Positions 8,885-16,729 of a stretch of 26,519 bases of DNA are shown here, piece by piece. The stretch is from assembly GCA_019689615.1 (NCBI GenBank), contig JADGHD010000005.1:1-26519 (forward strand), written 5' to 3'. The position numbers and the translations under genes are program-made. Position 1 is the stretch's first letter. The number at the start of each line of letters is the position of its first letter. The notes beneath the pieces are model-generated. The model searched no databases and was not told where the DNA came from. It was given only the letters and a program-made list of their open reading frames with translations. This DNA is from Frankia sp. (GTDB lineage Bacteria; Actinomycetota; Actinomycetes; Frankiales; Frankiaceae).

Positions 8885-8897
8885 GAGCACTGTTCTC
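8885..8897. promoter_or_regulatory. Candidate TetR operator
   Basis: GAGCACTGTTCTC is a 13-bp imperfect palindrome; ten of its twelve non-central positions are symmetric. It lies 23-35 bp ahead of the TetR start codon, where autoregulatory sites usually occur. Confidence 0.35.
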
Positions 8898-9025
8898 ACA
8901 GCCTCGACCACCGTTCTGGCGCCGCCGAAACTGGCTGATGGTTCGGGCCATCGGCGCAGGTCAGGGCGTTGCCTAAGGCAGGGCGGCAGACCACGCAGGA
9001 TCCCGCAGAACCTGTCGGGCGGGTT

Positions 9026-9058
9026 CACTGGTCATAGGCGCTCGTCGCCTAGCTAGTG
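9026..9058. repeat. Imperfect hairpin in the boundary region
   Basis: TAGGCG (9035-9040) pairs with CGCCTA (9046-9051) around a 5-nt loop, and CACT (9026-9029) with AGTG (9055-9058) outside it. No T-run follows on either strand. Function unknown. Confidence 0.4.
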
Positions 9059-9226
9059 GTCAGCTGCCGTCTCCTGGTCGGCGCCGAACGCCTCCAGATC
9101 GATGTGAGGAGCGTGGCGCGACATCGCGGCGAACTCCTGCCGCGAGACGAACCGGCGCCGACGCCACGTCACCAACCAGCAACGCCGTGCCCGTTACACC
9201 GCCTCCCGCATCACCCCGCCACCGCT

Positions 9227-9243
9227 GGTTACACCCAGTAACC
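9227..9243. promoter_or_regulatory. Operator-like inverted repeat GGTTAC-N5-GTAACC
   Basis: Perfect 6-bp arms with a 5-bp spacer, of the size bound by TetR-type dimers. It lies just downstream (minus-strand sense) of a TTGACA box at 9285-9290. The regulator and the regulated transcript are unknown. Confidence 0.35.
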
Positions 9244-9367
9244 GAAACCCGCGAACATCCAGTAGCAACATAACTACAGCTTCCTGTCAACCGCGGAGAA
9301 CCGGAAAACAGCGACCTCGATCTTGAACATCGGGAACTGCGCGTCAAACGTGGGCAAGGACGACGGC

Positions 9368-9396
9368 CCGCCGAGCTGGAAGCGGGGGCTCGGCGG
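9368..9396 (-). terminator. Possible terminator of the defence operon
   Basis: Inverted repeat with 9-bp GC-rich arms (9368-9376 and 9388-9396) and an 11-nt loop, 64-92 nt beyond the mad8 stop codon. No U-tract follows, which is common for actinobacterial terminators but lowers confidence. Confidence 0.45.
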
Positions 9397-9459
9397 TTCA
9401 GACCCATCCGTGATCACTTGCAATCTCCGACCTGTATGTCCTCTTGTTGGTTGGTTAGG

Positions 9460-12400
9460 TCAGTTCCCGCCGATCGCAGTTCTGGTCCCGCCGCCGTGGC
9501 GGGTGATCCGCGGTCGCAGGCTGACCTTCACGGCTCCTCGGGTGAAGGTGCGATCGGTTGCCTTTCCTGCCCAGACGTAGGCCTCGCCCGGGGTCAGTGC
9601 GTTCATCTTCGCCGAGGTCAGGTCGGCCAGCGCGGTGTTGGCCTTCTGCAGGTGTTTCAGCCACCCCGGCGAGTTGAACCGGTGCAGGATCACGTGGTCC
9701 GACAGCTCGATCAGAGCCAGCGGCACCGACGGCGGATCCTGGCTTGCCACCAGGACGCTCATGCCCTTGTGCCGCATCTCTCGCACGCTTTCGACGAGGC
9801 TGGCGACCAGGTCGGGGCTCTCGATGTACTTGTGTGCCTCGTCGAAGACGACCAGCTTGTTGAAACGCTCCCCACCACCAGTGGCCGCGGCGAAGAGCTC
9901 CATCAGGACGACGAAGAGACCGAGCGCCTCGTCCTTCTCCATCAGATCATCGCGAAGATCGATGATGATCATGCGACCGGGTCGCACCAGGTCGCTGACC
10001 CGGACCGAGTCGTCGATGTAGTCGGCGGCGAGATCCAGCCGCTGGTGGGCGAGCTGTTTGATGGAGTCCGCGAGCGAGGAGCTGTCGATGCCATCCCGGA
10101 TCGCCTGCAGAGTGAGCCGGTCCCTGACAGTCCGCATGATCCGGTTGAGCTGGCGAACATAGGTCGACTGATTGCCGACGGCACCCATCAGGAAGCGCCA
10201 GTGTCTCGCCTGAAGCTCCGCGGAACCGAATGCGAGCGCCCGGACCTCGATGCCCGGATACTCTTCCTGCCGCTGAACAACCTGGTTCTCCGGAACCAGC
10301 ATGACGACGTCACGCAGGGCCGCGGGCTCCACGCCGTAGCGCTCCCTGAGCACGCGAACCTGTCCGGCGTCGTCGTTCGGGACGACCATGCTGGTGAACT
10401 CGGGGGCGTAGTCCGGGGTCGGGCTGTAGTGGAACACGATCGTGGCCAGCGGCCGTGGCAGGCGGTTCACCGGCGGTGCGGGCAGCGAGGCCGCCTCGAT
10501 GATGGACCCGAGGGTGTAGCTCTTTCCGCCCCCCTGAACGCCGAAGAGGCTGATTGTGTGTGTCTCGTTCAGGTCCAACGCGAGACGTTTTCCGAATACC
10601 TCGCCGAGGACGCCGAACTGAGGTGAGGGGGCGGCTGAGCCGAGATAGATGTCCGGATTCCCGGCGGCGGCAGGACGAGAGGCGTCGGTCGGGGCGTGAA
10701 CGCCAGCGGCATCGTGTGCCGGCGGTAGGGATATCCGTGTACCGCCGGTTGACGGGTCCGCTGGTACCTGACGGGAGGTTTGCTCGGGCTCGCGCGCGTT
10801 TAGGGGGGAGGCCGAAGGTTCGGGTGCCGCAGGTCCGTGGTGTTCCTCGGGCAACGGCGCGACAGGCGATGTGGAGGAGAGCCCTGCGGACGAGCCAGTG
10901 GAAGCGCCGTCGGGCGGCGCGGTATCCCCGGGCTCGTCCGGCGGAATCTCGTGAGATCGGCTCCGGCCTCGGAATCCTGCCTCGTCCAGCCGATGTATGG
11001 ACAGCGCCCTTCCCGGGGCGGCGGTCGCACCGGTGCCCGTCGTGTTGAAGCCGCCGGCGAGCACCGGATCGGTGGACAGGGTGTCCAGCAGGCCCTCTAC
11101 GACGTCCCGGCCCAGAATGTGGTATTCGACCCCGCCGTCCACATCCCGCTCAGCGCCCTGGCCCGAGAGGTCGAAAATCAGGCCGGTGCGGGTGAACTCC
11201 CATCGGTAACCGAGGTCGAGATGGTCAAGCAGCCAACCGGCCTCAGCCGCGGCATCGGGTCGCATCACGCTGTGCCGGACCGCCCGACCGAGATGGAATC
11301 TCAACAACGCCGCGAGCTGTGCGTTGCGCACCACGCGATCAGGACGGTCCGGGGAATGCAGCTCGGGGTCGAAGTTCTCCGCGAGCACCTCGGCGCTGCG
11401 GCTCAGCTGCCCGGCCACCCGTTCCCGGACCCGCGCCATGTCCCCCACCCCGGCCAGGCCGCTGTAGCACTTGACCTCGACGAGCCGGCACACGATGGTG
11501 CGCCGCCGGGCATCCAGGCTGAACAGGGCGAGGTCGGTGCGCTGTAGGCCGACGCCCTCCGCCACCTCGTCTACCCTGCGCCGGACATCCCGGTACAGCT
11601 CCAGATGGGAGTCGAGCGGGACGAGTATCTGGTCGTCGAGCGCGCCCTGGTAGTCGAGATAGCGCCGGGCGAGCGCCAGTCCGAGCACTTCCGTGCGCTG
11701 GTTCGGCGCGGTCGAGGCAATCTTGAAGGCGAGACGGCCGGAGAGCAGCCGGAGCTGGTTGAAGAAGGTGCCGGCGTGCCGCCGGTCGATTCCGAAGCCG
11801 TGCTGCTCGATCATCGGTGCCAGCAGCGCGTTCAGCTCATCCACGGAGCGGGAGCTGACGACCATCTGGCGACCGGCTCCCAGCCGTCCGGTGGAGACGA
11901 AGTCGATGACGTACTCGGGTCGTCGTGGGCTGCCGGGATTGTCGAAGTACTCGACCCCGAGTGTCCGGTCCACCGTGATTACCCAGTCGCTGGACCGGTG
12001 GGCCTGGTGCAGTAGGGCGCGGTCGACGGCAGTCAGGCTGAGGGTGGCCCTGGGGACCTGGCCGGTCCCGGTCTCCGCGGTGGACACAGCCGCGGCGGCA
12101 GCAGAGATGACCTCTGGCAGGGTGCTCAGGAGGTCGGACAGCTCCTCGGCGCCGGCCAGCTCGGCGGGCCGCCCGTGCCGCGGCTGCTTGTGCCAGGAAA
12201 CCGCGTCGTCTTCCTCGACATAGTCGACGACGACGTCCTGCACCAGCCCGTGGGCGGGTGGGGGAACATGGCGTGCCGCCGGGCCCACACCGAGACTCTC
12301 CCCGCTGAAGGCGTCGAAGAGCATGGTGATGTGTGCGGTGTGCCGGCTGGTCGCGGAGCGGAACTCGGCCAGGGGGCGGACCGCGACGGCGAGTTTGGGG

Positions 12401-15024
12401 GTCGCCCTGCCGACGGTGGGGGTCTGGAAGGCCTCTGCCTCGGCCACGCTTCTCCACCGGCCGTTCAGCAGATCGGCCAGGGCCTCGCCCGTTCCCGGCG
12501 CCTGCGGGTCCGTCGTGAACAGCCGGACGTCATGGCACAGGTGGCGGGTCGCTCCACGGCGTTCGAGTTCGAGCAGCATGTCCGCGAGCAACTCCCCACG
12601 ACCGGCGTTGACGGCGCAGATCACCAGCGTGTGTACGTAGGGGTGCATCCGGACGTAGCGCTCGACGCAGTCGGCGAGGCGCGATGGTGGCACCTCACCG
12701 CCTTCCCCCGCCCGGTCCGGAAGCTCGAGAGAAGCGGTGATTTCGGCCAGCAGCGCCTGCGGGTCCTGCGTCTCGGTGGGCAGACACACCTGCCAGTACG
12801 GGCCGAGATCTCCGGCAGCCATGCTCAGCCGGCCGTCCTCGCGGGGTACGACCAGCGGGAAGCCGGCCGGCCGGAGTTCGGACAGCGAATCCCACAGCGA
12901 CGCCACCACCGAAGGGTCCCGCCCGGCCGCTTCATCCGCCCAGGCGCGGCCGAGTTCGGCCCAGGTCAGCAGCCAGAGCAGCCGGAGCGGATGGGTGGGC
13001 GCGACCAGGGTGATCTCTGCCGGCACGTCACGGGTGTCCCGGTGTTCCACGACAACCGTGTCGATCCGCAGCAACGCGGCGAGGCCTCGCAGCGTGCCGT
13101 GCCGGTCACCGGAGCGTTCCGCCTGCCGTAGCTGGTGGCTAAGCAGCTCCGCGTAGGCCTCGGCGTAGGCGAGGATCTCCGTGCGGAGAGCCAGGACGTC
13201 CCGAGCAGCCACGATCATCCGGTCCTGGCCGTGGATGGCACCCAGCGCCTGAGCACGGGCCCGGCGGAACCTCTCCGCCACTTCGGTCCCGGCCAGGCCG
13301 CCGATCTCGTCCGGGCCCGCCGTGTCGGTTCGGCCTGCCGTGTCGGTTCGGCCCGTCCTGTCGACCAGATCGACAGGACGGGCGGGCAGGCCCGTGGTGC
13401 TGCGCACATGTCGTGGTGCCAGGCGTTCCGGGGCGGCGAGGATCCCCCGTTCGATCTCGACCAGCACCGGAGACAGGGGTATCTCGACGCGGCCGTGCGC
13501 GCCGAAGTCCGCTTCCAGAACCGAGCCATCAGCCGCAACCGAGCCACCGGTTGCCCGCCAGCCGACGTTCGTGCATTCGACACCTCGTCGGTCCCGTCCT
13601 TCGGCCACGGCCGTGAGGTCAAGTCGGCGCAGCTCCTGGGTCACCCCGATGCTCCGGCGGATCCGGGGGATCACGGGGGGCTCGTCGGGATCATCCGCCG
13701 TGACGACGAAGAACCGCTCGCTCTCGTTGGGGGCTCGCCCGACGGCGTCATCGTCGGCGGCGATCGGCAGCGGGACGTTGTTCTGGTCGAGCGCGAGCAC
13801 GCGCAGGTAGTGCCATCCCGGTTCGAGGTTGGCGGACCGCAGCCTTCGCAGGGTCACCCGGTAGGCGCGCCGAGCCGTCCTGCTCACCGCGACAGTCGCC
13901 CGTACCCCGGTCGGTCCGGAGTCCTCGCTGACCAGCTGGACGGCAAATCTGGCGAGTTCCGGGATCTGCCGGGGGTCTGACCGGAGGTCGAACCGCGCCA
14001 CCAGCTGTGCCGGTCCGGAACCGCCGGCGGCCAGGTAGTGCTGGCCGATGATGCTGCCCAGTATCGGATGCCGCAGATGCTCCGTTCTGTCGCCGGCTCG
14101 CGGGAGGGTCAGCTCACCCATCACCAGCTCGACGCTGCGGGCCGGAAGGGTGGCCGGCAGCGGCCAGCGGTGGAAGGAGAGCGGCCAGTTCGCGGGCTCG
14201 GCGACGATGCGGCGGGTCCACGACCTCGGGTCGTCCAGCCCGGTCCGGACCACCAGGTCGGCCAGCCGGGTCCGGAACTCCGGGTCCCGCAGGCGCAGAT
14301 CGACCACCCGCTGCCGCACGGAACGATCCGGACGGCTGAGGATCTGGACCTGCCGGAGGTTCTCGGTGACCTGTCTCTTCACCCGGGCTCGGTCGCCGAA
14401 CAGCTCGAAGTCCGGAACAAGGCCGAGCTCGAACAGCGCGGCACCCGCCGCCTCCGGGTCGTTGTCGTTCAGGGTCACGGTGAGCAGGAAGCGGGCCCGG
14501 GCCACCTCACCGTCGTCGGTCATGCCGCCCGGTCCGAGCTCTTCTGACAGGACGTCGAGGACCTCCGTCAGAGCCGAGCGCAGATCCGGCGGGATGCCGG
14601 CGAGCAGCCGGCGGGAGAGTTCGGCATAGCTGTCGCCCAGTTCCACCTCCTCGAAGGTGGCGACGCCGAAGGAGTCCTCCGCGCTGGTCTGGCTTCCCGG
14701 CGGTACGAAGACCAGCAGCGCGGGACGCAGCGCACCGTCGGCATCCGGGTTGCGCAGCTCCACCAGCTTGGTGCCGGTCACCGCCACGTCCACCGGCACC
14801 CGCGGCGGGGAACCGAGGACGTGGACCTGGGCCGCGGCGCCGAGCGCGTTTCGCAGGCGCCGGGTGAGCGCCACGGACAGCGCTTCGCCGAGGTCGTTCA
14901 CCCGCATGCAGTGGCCGGCTGCACGAGCCGACAGCAGTTCGGTCAGCCGCGGCACCAGCACCCGTTCCAGCGCCTGGTCCAGATCCGCGTCGGTGACCTC
15001 GCGCAGGCCGGTGCTCGCGGTCAT
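9460..15024 (-). CDS. mad8: MAD8-like giant protein: PD-(D/E)XK-like motif plus C-terminal HerA-type ATPase
   Basis: 1854 aa from ATG 15024. The C-terminal third is a HerA/FtsK-like motor: Walker A GVQGGGKS at 1495-1502, Walker B VVFDEAHKYIES at about 1725-1736, and a polar motif VLVASQDPP further on. A Pro/Ser-rich disordered linker spans about 1358-1458. Ahead of it, D1164 and E1183-V-K1185 (DLALFSLD, then RLVEVKCY) fit a PD-(D/E)XK nuclease core. The first roughly 1150 residues match no family I recognise. The likely role is the DNA-translocating restriction effector, similar in layout to DptH. ATG 15024 is chosen because the upstream frame is Arg/Ser/Pro-rich and opens only with a TTG (15147) or an ATG (15123) of poor context. 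It is the last gene of the operon. Confidence 0.85.
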   Translation of the reverse strand: MTASTGLREVTDADLDQALERVLVPRLTELLSARAAGHCMRVNDLGEALSVALTRRLRNALGAAAQVHVLGSPPRVPVDVAVTGTKLVELRNPDADGALRPALLVFVPPGSQTSAEDSFGVATFEEVELGDSYAELSRRLLAGIPPDLRSALTEVLDVLSEELGPGGMTDDGEVARARFLLTVTLNDNDPEAAGAALFELGLVPDFELFGDRARVKRQVTENLRQVQILSRPDRSVRQRVVDLRLRDPEFRTRLADLVVRTGLDDPRSWTRRIVAEPANWPLSFHRWPLPATLPARSVELVMGELTLPRAGDRTEHLRHPILGSIIGQHYLAAGGSGPAQLVARFDLRSDPRQIPELARFAVQLVSEDSGPTGVRATVAVSRTARRAYRVTLRRLRSANLEPGWHYLRVLALDQNNVPLPIAADDDAVGRAPNESERFFVVTADDPDEPPVIPRIRRSIGVTQELRRLDLTAVAEGRDRRGVECTNVGWRATGGSVAADGSVLEADFGAHGRVEIPLSPVLVEIERGILAAPERLAPRHVRSTTGLPARPVDLVDRTGRTDTAGRTDTAGPDEIGGLAGTEVAERFRRARAQALGAIHGQDRMIVAARDVLALRTEILAYAEAYAELLSHQLRQAERSGDRHGTLRGLAALLRIDTVVVEHRDTRDVPAEITLVAPTHPLRLLWLLTWAELGRAWADEAAGRDPSVVASLWDSLSELRPAGFPLVVPREDGRLSMAAGDLGPYWQVCLPTETQDPQALLAEITASLELPDRAGEGGEVPPSRLADCVERYVRMHPYVHTLVICAVNAGRGELLADMLLELERRGATRHLCHDVRLFTTDPQAPGTGEALADLLNGRWRSVAEAEAFQTPTVGRATPKLAVAVRPLAEFRSATSRHTAHITMLFDAFSGESLGVGPAARHVPPPAHGLVQDVVVDYVEEDDAVSWHKQPRHGRPAELAGAEELSDLLSTLPEVISAAAAAVSTAETGTGQVPRATLSLTAVDRALLHQAHRSSDWVITVDRTLGVEYFDNPGSPRRPEYVIDFVSTGRLGAGRQMVVSSRSVDELNALLAPMIEQHGFGIDRRHAGTFFNQLRLLSGRLAFKIASTAPNQRTEVLGLALARRYLDYQGALDDQILVPLDSHLELYRDVRRRVDEVAEGVGLQRTDLALFSLDARRRTIVCRLVEVKCYSGLAGVGDMARVRERVAGQLSRSAEVLAENFDPELHSPDRPDRVVRNAQLAALLRFHLGRAVRHSVMRPDAAAEAGWLLDHLDLGYRWEFTRTGLIFDLSGQGAERDVDGGVEYHILGRDVVEGLLDTLSTDPVLAGGFNTTGTGATAAPGRALSIHRLDEAGFRGRSRSHEIPPDEPGDTAPPDGASTGSSAGLSSTSPVAPLPEEHHGPAAPEPSASPLNAREPEQTSRQVPADPSTGGTRISLPPAHDAAGVHAPTDASRPAAAGNPDIYLGSAAPSPQFGVLGEVFGKRLALDLNETHTISLFGVQGGGKSYTLGSIIEAASLPAPPVNRLPRPLATIVFHYSPTPDYAPEFTSMVVPNDDAGQVRVLRERYGVEPAALRDVVMLVPENQVVQRQEEYPGIEVRALAFGSAELQARHWRFLMGAVGNQSTYVRQLNRIMRTVRDRLTLQAIRDGIDSSSLADSIKQLAHQRLDLAADYIDDSVRVSDLVRPGRMIIIDLRDDLMEKDEALGLFVVLMELFAAATGGGERFNKLVVFDEAHKYIESPDLVASLVESVREMRHKGMSVLVASQDPPSVPLALIELSDHVILHRFNSPGWLKHLQKANTALADLTSAKMNALTPGEAYVWAGKATDRTFTRGAVKVSLRPRITRHGGGTRTAIGGN
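13321..13356. repeat. Tandem 18-bp repeat inside mad8
   Basis: Two adjacent 18-bp copies (13321-13338 and 13339-13356) differ only in their last bases and encode a duplicated RTDTAG segment in a linker at about residues 557-568. They directly adjoin the perfect hairpin at 13351-13383. Confidence 0.6.
13351..13383. repeat. Perfect 14-bp stem-loop inside mad8 coding sequence
   Basis: Arms 13351-13364 and 13370-13383 are exact inverse complements around the 5-nt loop CCAGA. It encodes PVDLVDRTG in a low-complexity linker. Such a long perfect stem within a gene is uncommon; it may pause or attenuate transcription, or simply be an expansion scar. Confidence 0.6.
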
Positions 15025-15131
15025 GAGGTCGCATCCAAAGCGAGAGTCGCGGGTCGCCCCAGCGACCGAGGAACGGAGCGAAGGACGCGACGGAGGCATC
15101 GACCGGGGTATCGACCGGGGCATGTGGTCAT
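15021..15131 (-). CDS. Possible 36-aa coupling ORF between mad7 and mad8
   Basis: The ATG at 15131 overlaps the mad7 stop as ATGA, with GGAG 10 nt upstream. The frame runs 36 codons and its TGA (15023-15021) overlaps the mad8 ATG at 15024, again as ATGA. The peptide would be Arg-rich without a known domain. It would explain how ribosomes reach mad8 without a clear ribosome site. It may be chance, because ATGA overlaps are frequent in this genome. Confidence 0.3.
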   Translation of the reverse strand: MTTCPGRYPGRCLRRVLRSVPRSLGRPATLALDATS

Positions 15132-16729
15132 GGCTCACCGGCTCCAAGGCGGTAGCGGGGCAGGATGGTCTGGGTGATGTAGGCGTCCGACAGGTCGGTG
15201 TAGAACCCGATCTCCCGCAGCCGGGCCACGAACGCCGCTCGGTTCGCCCGTAGCGCCGCCTGGTCCGCGATCCCGGGGCGGCCGAGGTCGCCGCCGGGCG
15301 GGAACTCGTCGATGTACAGGCCGTAGCGGTCCTTCAGGACCGTCAGGAACTCGTCCACGCGCAGCGGCACGGTCCGCAGGCCTCCTTGGCCGTCGGGCCG
15401 CAGCAGCGCGAGCTGCAGCAGGACCTCGATCAGCCGGCTGTCCAGGATGAACCTGCGCTCCCCGCGGCGTGGCTGGGCGACCAGGGCACCCGGGCGGTTC
15501 TTGAGCAGCAGGGTGTCCAGGCACTCGGTGAGGTACTTGCGGTGGAACGCCATCCGCTGGGCGGTGACCAGCTCGATGTAGGTGGTGAACGGGTCCAGCC
15601 CGAGCGCGACCAGGTCCGCGCTCACCGGGTCCAGCTCGCCGTCCGGCCCCTCCAACGCCTCCAGGACCCGGGCCCGTCGCTGCCTGCCGAAGCTGTCCCG
15701 TTCCGCGCGGTGCTGTGGGCCGAGCAGGCCGATCAGCTGGTCCACGGAGAGCCGCCCGTCACCCCCGCGCCGCAGCTGCCCGATCCTGAGCAGGTGCCGG
15801 GCGAAGTCGTCGAGCTTGTTCACGGTGAAGGTGGCCTGGACGAAGGCCGGGATCCGGCCGTACCACCGACGCGCGCTGCGCTCGGCGAGGCGGGCGCAGG
15901 CGGTGCCGGGAACACCGGCGACATCGACGAACAGCCCGCCGCGGCCACCGTTTCCGGTGTCCGCGCCGGCCAGCCGGGCGGGCAGCGACCGCATCAGACC
16001 CAGGTGGTACAGGGCCAGATGGAGGGCGAACAGGATCTTCAGGTGCTCGACCAGGACCGACCGCGGGATGACCTCCTGGTGGTACAGCAGCTTGAGGACG
16101 TCGTCGGCCAGCCGGTCGGAGGCGGTCGGGTCCAGCGGGGGACAGGGCCGGCGCTCCGCCCCGCCGGCCTCCCGGTCGGTGATGGAGCCCATCTCCACCT
16201 CGGCCAGGCTGATCAGCGCCTGCGTCTCCACGTCGATCTGGTCGCCACCACTCGGCAGCCTGGTGCGGGGGTCCACACCGGCGAAGAAGAACCGCATGAG
16301 ATGGTCCAGGGCGGCGGTGCCCCGGCCTTCGGACGCATGGTGGATCATCCAGTAGAGCTGTTCGTCGGCCCCGTAGGGGCGTGAGCGTCGGGCGACCCGG
16401 AACCGGTAGGTGAACCCGTGCAGCGGTCGCAGCCCGGCCACCGCCTGGGTCGGCCGGCCGCGGTTGACGAGGTCCAGCAGATGGGTCTCGACCCAGCGAT
16501 GGGTGATGTCGGGGTCGAAGTTCTCGAACCGCTCGGGGTGTTCCAGGAACGGCTCGACGAACTTGCCGACCCCCAGGTCCGACGGCGAGCCGACCAGGAC
16601 GCTCCCCGAGCCCCGCCACCACAGCCGGGGCAGGAAGCCGGTCAGCACGCGGTCCATGTCGATCTGCTTGTAGTCCAGGTAGCTGATCCCAGGATGACGG
16701 AACTTCTTGTCCTCCCGGTGCAGCCCCAT
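15128..16729 (-). CDS. mad7: MAD7-like protein of unknown function
   Basis: 533 aa with no domain I recognise. It is soluble and predicted mainly helical, with many Arg/Leu-rich amphipathic stretches, a basic N-terminus (HREDKKFRHPG) and a C-terminal region (about 430-533) that could be a winged-helix-like unit. The start at ATG 16729 shares one base with the mad6 stop (TGATG) and has AGGA about 4 nt upstream, so translation is coupled to the kinase. By position between a P-loop protein and a HerA-like motor it corresponds to MAD7 of MADS, and in the Dpt comparison to DptG. Both point to a structural or adaptor part of the restriction complex, which is inference. Confidence 0.75.
   Translation of the reverse strand: MGLHREDKKFRHPGISYLDYKQIDMDRVLTGFLPRLWWRGSGSVLVGSPSDLGVGKFVEPFLEHPERFENFDPDITHRWVETHLLDLVNRGRPTQAVAGLRPLHGFTYRFRVARRSRPYGADEQLYWMIHHASEGRGTAALDHLMRFFFAGVDPRTRLPSGGDQIDVETQALISLAEVEMGSITDREAGGAERRPCPPLDPTASDRLADDVLKLLYHQEVIPRSVLVEHLKILFALHLALYHLGLMRSLPARLAGADTGNGGRGGLFVDVAGVPGTACARLAERSARRWYGRIPAFVQATFTVNKLDDFARHLLRIGQLRRGGDGRLSVDQLIGLLGPQHRAERDSFGRQRRARVLEALEGPDGELDPVSADLVALGLDPFTTYIELVTAQRMAFHRKYLTECLDTLLLKNRPGALVAQPRRGERRFILDSRLIEVLLQLALLRPDGQGGLRTVPLRVDEFLTVLKDRYGLYIDEFPPGGDLGRPGIADQAALRANRAAFVARLREIGFYTDLSDAYITQTILPRYRLGAGEP

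Larger units (their letters stand above)
8863..9459. other. Non-coding boundary region between housekeeping genes and the defence operon
   Basis: About 600 bp without a credible gene: short frames exist on both strands but show no family features. It holds the possible TetR operator at 8885, a hairpin at 9026-9058, a short inverted repeat at 9227-9243, a TTGACA box (minus strand) at 9285-9290 and a hairpin at 9368-9396 after the defence operon. The stretch of about 9240-9350 is visibly richer in A/T than the surroundings. No transposase remnant, tRNA or clear att duplication was seen. Confidence 0.6.

Noticed and set aside
9056..9407. Short frames on both strands of the boundary region (61 and 115 codons)
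   Set aside because: No recognisable features, Arg/Ser/Pro-rich, mutually overlapping; likely chance frames.
9388..9412. GGTTCAGACCC resembling a tRNA T-arm, a possible attachment-site scar
   Set aside because: No acceptor stem or other tRNA arms around it and no second copy at the right edge of the window.
9418..10626. 402-codon plus-strand frame opposite the mad8 3' end
   Set aside because: Antisense shadow of a strong ATPase gene; no family motifs, low-quality amino-acid pattern caused by GC-rich third positions.
15025..15147. N-terminal extension of Mad8 from TTG 15147 or ATG 15123
   Set aside because: Arg/Ser/Pro-rich, lacks a ribosome site and overlaps mad7; ATG 15024 gives an ordinary acidic helical N-terminus.
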